This document shows, piece by piece, positions 60,746 to 64,000 of a stretch of 64,000 bases of DNA (its first letter is position 1; each line of letters starts with the position of its first letter). Location of the stretch: assembly GCF_004118325.1 (NCBI RefSeq), contig NZ_RDFA01000004.1, positions 62,001-126,000 on the forward strand, written 5' to 3'. The stretch is from Halorientalis pallida. GTDB lineage: Archaea > Halobacteriota > Halobacteria > Halobacteriales > Haloarculaceae. The notes below the pieces were generated by a model that was not told the origin of the DNA, did not search any database, and worked only from the letters and a program-made list of their open reading frames with translations. The translations under genes were made by a program, and so were the position numbers.

Positions 60746-60777
60746 CGAGCCGACACACCGAATAAACACGATTACTT

Positions 60778-61983
60778 ATGCACTTGACCGAAGAACAGGA
60801 AGCGTTCCGGGAGGAGTTGCGGTCGTACCTGCAGCGAGAAGTGGAGCCAGTCGTCGACGAAGCCGATCAGGAACCGTTCACCCGCGACGAGATGGTGAAG
60901 TACATGAAGGATCTCGAAGAGCTGGGGATCGGGTTCAGCCCCGACACCGTCGAGGAGTTCTTCGGGGACCTGCGACGCTTCGCCATCGTCTCCGAGGAGA
61001 TCAGCTACTACTGGCCGAGTCTGAACGTGGGGCTACTGATGGGCTTTCCCGCCCAGTTCGTCCGCTTCGCCAGCGAGGAGACGCGGGCCAACCAGCTCTC
61101 GAAACTGGAGACCGGCGAGTGTATCGGCTCGCTCGCTGTCACTGAACCTGAGGGGGGCTCGGACACCGCTCAGCCCCGGACCGTCGCCCACAAGGAGGGT
61201 GACGAGTACGTCCTCAAAGGCGGGAAGACCTGGGTCGGCAACGCGCCCATCGCTGACGTGTCGCTGATCGTCGCCCACGACGAGGAGGCAGACGCCCAGG
61301 ACATGTTCCTGGTCGACCGCGAGTACTCGGACTACGAGGCCGAGACACTCGACAAGATCGGCTGGAAAGCCGTCAACAACGGGCGGATGTACCTCGACGG
61401 CGTCCGCGTTCCCGAGGACAACAAGCTGTCGGCGATCATCGGCAACGCGATCCGCGACGGGAACCAGCTGACCGACGTAGTGCCGTTCCCGGACTCGGTC
61501 GCGGAACTGTTCTTCGACCAGAAGGCGCTGAACGCGACGTTCTCGTTCATGCGGACCGGGATGTCGTTCATGTCCGTCGGCATCATGCAGGCGGCGTACG
61601 ACGAAGTCGTCGACTACGTCCAGGAACGGGAGACCTTCGGCAAACCCATCGCCGAACACCAGCTCGTCCAGGAACTGCTCTACGACATCCGGGTCGACCT
61701 GGAGACGTCCCGGCAGCTCTCGCGGCGGGCCCTGGAATCACTGGAGAACGGTTCCAGCGACGCGCGCCTGCTCACCTCGATGGCCAAGGGATACACCGCC
61801 GAGAAGGCCCACGAGGCCACCTCGAACGCCATCCAGGTGATGGGCGGCGAGGGCCTCAAGACCGAGAACCGCCTCGAACGCTACTTCCGTGACGCCCGCG
61901 TCATGCCGATCCCCGACGGCACGACGGAGATTCAGAAACTCATCGTCGGCAAGGAGATTACGGGCCGCTCGGCCTACAACTGA
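60778..61983 (+). CDS. Acyl-CoA dehydrogenase, Asp at the usual catalytic Glu position
   Basis: 401 residues, complete ACAD fold. It begins MHLTEEQEAFREELRSYLQR. SLAVTEPEGGSD and KTWVGNAPIADVS bind FAD and substrate, and RETFGKPIAEHQLVQ is the dinucleotide motif. The loop that in most ACADs reads YEGT reads IPDGT, placing D380 at the catalytic-base position. The alternative Glu of isovaleryl-type enzymes is also absent (FSFMRTGM). A conserved FAD-dependent alpha,beta-oxidation role is likely, with an atypical base. The gene is collinear with the ACAD at 62789. Confidence 0.93.
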   Translation: MHLTEEQEAFREELRSYLQREVEPVVDEADQEPFTRDEMVKYMKDLEELGIGFSPDTVEEFFGDLRRFAIVSEEISYYWPSLNVGLLMGFPAQFVRFASEETRANQLSKLETGECIGSLAVTEPEGGSDTAQPRTVAHKEGDEYVLKGGKTWVGNAPIADVSLIVAHDEEADAQDMFLVDREYSDYEAETLDKIGWKAVNNGRMYLDGVRVPEDNKLSAIIGNAIRDGNQLTDVVPFPDSVAELFFDQKALNATFSFMRTGMSFMSVGIMQAAYDEVVDYVQERETFGKPIAEHQLVQELLYDIRVDLETSRQLSRRALESLENGSSDARLLTSMAKGYTAEKAHEATSNAIQVMGGEGLKTENRLERYFRDARVMPIPDGTTEIQKLIVGKEITGRSAYN

Positions 61984-62621
61984 CCGGCGGCGTCGTCCGG
62001 GGACGCTTCGTCCCGTTTTCGCACGCGCTCGACGAACAGGCGTATTCCGACCAGCGCGACCATCCCGACCAGCGGTGCGACCCGCGGCGGCCCCTCCCGT
62101 TCGGTCTCCGCGTCGCCGTCGTCGATCTCCACGCCGTCACCGTCGTCTTCGTCGGCGGTTCGATCCGCCCCGAACGTCTCGACGGCCACGTCGGTCTCCT
62201 GCTCGGTGCTGGTGTCGGCGGTCGACTCGTCGCGCTCGTCTTCGTCCGTGTTGCGCTCCTCAGTCGTCGCGTCACTCGTTGCCCCGTCGGCAACGTCGAT
62301 GGCTCCGGTGTCGCCGACGACCTGGACGCTCCCCTCGAAGTCCTGGTCGCGGTCCAGCCCGTCGCGGTCTGGCTCGTCGTCGACCTCGCCAGCCCCACGG
62401 CTGTCGAGGACGTAGCGGAGGGCGACGCCCAGCGCCGCCAGCCCCAGCCCGGAGAGGGTGAGCACCGTCGTCAGTCGACGGGAGTCGGAGCCGTCGGTGT
62501 CGGGGGCCGAATCGTCGACGCTCGATCCACCCGTGGCGTCCCCGGGTCCATCGGACTCCCCACCCGGGAGCCGCGAGGTGAGCGTGTCGGGGACCCGCCC
62601 CTGGAGGTTCGGTCGATCCAT
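61974..62621 (-). CDS. Hypothetical two-helix membrane protein with acidic linker
   Basis: 215 residues: an acidic N-terminus, one helix near 49-68 (LTTVLTLSGLGLAALGVALR), about 95 residues of Asp/Glu/Thr-rich linker (ATTEERNTDEDERDESTADT) and a second helix near the C-terminus (VAPLVGMVALVGIRLFVERV). No family recognised. It lies antisense between the two dehydrogenases, and its last 10 bp overlap the end of the first one. Confidence 0.65.
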   Translation of the reverse strand: MDRPNLQGRVPDTLTSRLPGGESDGPGDATGGSSVDDSAPDTDGSDSRRLTTVLTLSGLGLAALGVALRYVLDSRGAGEVDDEPDRDGLDRDQDFEGSVQVVGDTGAIDVADGATSDATTEERNTDEDERDESTADTSTEQETDVAVETFGADRTADEDDGDGVEIDDGDAETEREGPPRVAPLVGMVALVGIRLFVERVRKRDEASPDDAAGQL

Positions 62622-62674
62622 GTGGGGCCAGCTACGACGGCCAGCCCATTACGTTTGTGGCAACCAGTCTCGGA

Positions 62675-62701
62675 CATAAAGCTACCTCGTATGTGACGGG
62701 G
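62675..62701 (+). promoter_or_regulatory. TATA box plus shared element, second acyl-CoA dehydrogenase
   Basis: CATAAA (62675-62680), then at 62685-62701 CCTCGTATGTGACGGGG. The 8-bp core CGTATGTG is the reverse complement of the core CACATACG at 59947-59954, set in the same flanks. The leader to 62789 would be about 85 nt. Confidence 0.65.
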
Positions 62702-62788
62702 TAGGCATTACGACGTTCCACGATAACGCTCTGCTAACCTGGCCGCCGACGTGTGCCGCGTCGGTGCCGCCATGGGGGAAACGACAAC

Positions 62789-63994
62789 ATGCAATTCGAC
62801 AAGACACACGAGATGTTCCGTGACTCGCTCCGGGACTACCTCGAGAGCGAGATCGAACCGGACGTGCAGGAACTGGACAAACAGGAGATGACCAAAGAGG
62901 AAGCCGTCGGCTACCTGCGCGACCTCCGGAAGCTGGGGATCGGCTTCGACCAGGAGACCGCACAGGACTACTTCGGCGACCTGAAGTACTACGTCATCGG
63001 CTCCGAGGAGATCTCCCGCGTCTGGCCGAGCCTGAACGTCATGCTCAACATGTCGTTCCCGGCCATGTTCGCCAACTGGGCGAGCGAGGAGACCCAGGAC
63101 GCGCTGGGCGATAAACTGGAGAGCGGCGAAGCCATCGGCGCGCTGGGCGTCACCGAGCCCGGTTCGGGCAGTCACTCCAGCAAGCCCAACACCGTCGCCC
63201 GGAAGGACGGCGACGAGTACGTCATCAACGGCGAGAAGACCTGGGTGAGCAACGCCCAGATCTGTGACCTGACGATGATCGTCGCCTGGGACGAGGAGAA
63301 CGACGCCCAGGACATGTTCATCGTCGATCAGGAGAACTCACCGTTCGACACGCGCAAGCTGGACAAACTCGGCTGGAAGGGCTCGCCGACCGGTCAGATG
63401 TTCTTCGACGACGTGCGCGTGCCCGAGGACAACAAGCTGAGCAACGCCATCCGCAACCTGATCCTCGAACACGGCGACCTCGCGGAAGCGCTCCCCTTCC
63501 CCAACGAGATGGTCGACCTATTCCTCTCCCACAAGCCGCTCAACGCCATCTTCTCGTTCATGCGGACGGGGATGGCCGCGATGGCCGTGGGGATCCAGCA
63601 GGCGGCCTACGAGGACGCGCTGGAGTACGCGACCGACCGCGAGACCTTCGGCAAGCCGATCGCTCAGCACCAGCTCGTCCAGAACCGCCTCTACGAGATG
63701 AAGGCCAACGTCGAGACCTCGCGCCTGCTGACCCACGAGGCCGTCGAGAAGCTCTCGAACGCGGACGACGAGTCTCGGATGTACTCCTCGCTCGCGAAGG
63801 GCTACGCCTGTGACAAGTCCGTCGAGACCGCCCGCCACGGTGTCGAACTGTACGGCGGCAACGGGCTCTCGACCGACTACCCGCTGGAGCGGTACTACCG
63901 CGACGCTCAGACGATGACGATCCCCGACGGCACCGAGGAGATAATGAAGCTCATCGTCGGCTACGAGATGACCGACATGTCGGCCTACGCCTGA
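62789..63994 (+). CDS. Acyl-CoA dehydrogenase, paralogue of the 60778 gene
   Basis: 401 residues, aligning without gaps to the other ACAD; 51 of the first 100 residues are identical by hand count. Motifs: SLNVMLNMSFPAMFANWASE, VTEPGSGSHSSKPN, KTWVSNAQICDLT, RETFGKPIAQHQLVQ and YPLERYYRDAQTMTIPDGTE, again with Asp (D380) at the catalytic Glu position. The ATG at 62789 matches the start of the paralogue; the frame is open 36 bp further upstream. The promoter carries the shared cluster element. Confidence 0.93.
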   Translation: MQFDKTHEMFRDSLRDYLESEIEPDVQELDKQEMTKEEAVGYLRDLRKLGIGFDQETAQDYFGDLKYYVIGSEEISRVWPSLNVMLNMSFPAMFANWASEETQDALGDKLESGEAIGALGVTEPGSGSHSSKPNTVARKDGDEYVINGEKTWVSNAQICDLTMIVAWDEENDAQDMFIVDQENSPFDTRKLDKLGWKGSPTGQMFFDDVRVPEDNKLSNAIRNLILEHGDLAEALPFPNEMVDLFLSHKPLNAIFSFMRTGMAAMAVGIQQAAYEDALEYATDRETFGKPIAQHQLVQNRLYEMKANVETSRLLTHEAVEKLSNADDESRMYSSLAKGYACDKSVETARHGVELYGGNGLSTDYPLERYYRDAQTMTIPDGTEEIMKLIVGYEMTDMSAYA

Positions 63995-64000
63995 TCGGCC

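Noticed and set aside
1-64000. Insertion sequences, integrases or prophage
   Set aside because: No transposase or recombinase motif, terminal repeats or duplicated target sites were seen, and base composition is even throughout.

Overview
The window is chromosomal DNA of a halophilic archaeon (class Halobacteria). The evidence is high G+C, very acidic proteins rich in Asp and Glu, mostly leaderless genes with a TATA-like box about 25-30 bp upstream of the start codon, and archaeal hallmark genes: Spt5, SecE, FtsZ1, the termination nuclease FttA/aCPSF1, glycerol-1-phosphate dehydrogenase, D-aminoacyl-tRNA deacylase DtdA, diphthamide synthetase, DUF371, DUF373 and HTH_10 regulators. I would guess family Haloarculaceae or a relative, with low confidence. 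I see no insertion sequence, CRISPR array, integrase, rRNA or recognisable tRNA. It reads as ordinary core chromosome with one unusual catabolic-looking cluster at the right end.

Layout. 0-6.8 kb: truncated XPD-like helicase, Tat lipoprotein, aminotransferase, CinA-like protein, DUF457 membrane hydrolase, PHP-domain protein and a TrkA-N protein. 6.9-11.7 kb: leftward information and division block ftsZ1-secE-spt5, preceded by a CaCA antiporter-dtdA pair. 12-17 kb: aroE, an HhH protein, and an overlapping trpE/pabB-trpG/pabA-pabC-like operon. 17-26 kb: PQQ-propeller lipoprotein, saccharopine dehydrogenase-like protein, Rieske protein, nucleotidyltransferase, dph6, DUF373, SppA and a COG1340 coiled-coil protein. 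26-37 kb: GH2-like protein, a Cys-rich microprotein, DUF371, nth, a phosphotransferase, cupin, fttA, a DICT/DUF7344 regulatory pair and proS. 37-42 kb: gltB followed by a 200-bp run of six triloop hairpins. 42-56 kb: zinc ribbon protein, histidine kinase, epimerase, egsA, ABC-2 exporter, S9 peptidase, glycosyltransferase, acetyl-CoA hydrolase/transferase family protein and the fused folC-folP gene.

The most interesting region is 56.3-64.0 kb. A Bat-type HTH_10 regulator is divergent from an operon of an R2-like ligand-binding oxidase (R2lox, easily mislabelled as ribonucleotide reductase beta), an 86-residue acidic protein and a plant-type [2Fe-2S] ferredoxin. Two SCP2 lipid-carrier proteins and two collinear 401-residue acyl-CoA dehydrogenases follow. 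Four promoters in this cluster share a 16-17 bp element of the form CCTC-N(7-8)-CGGGG, placed about 10 bp after the start of the TATA box. This suggests one regulon coupling a dinuclear-metal oxidase with its electron donor, lipid carriers and acyl-CoA dehydrogenases. Both dehydrogenases have Asp where the usual catalytic Glu sits.

Folate and chorismate genes (aroE, the trpE/trpG/class IV aminotransferase operon, folC-folP) occur in two places and may together make p-aminobenzoate and folate. The motif of the large chorismate-using subunit nevertheless looks like anthranilate synthase. Several proteins keep a family fold but lack expected catalytic residues (CinA-like, GH2-like, PHP).
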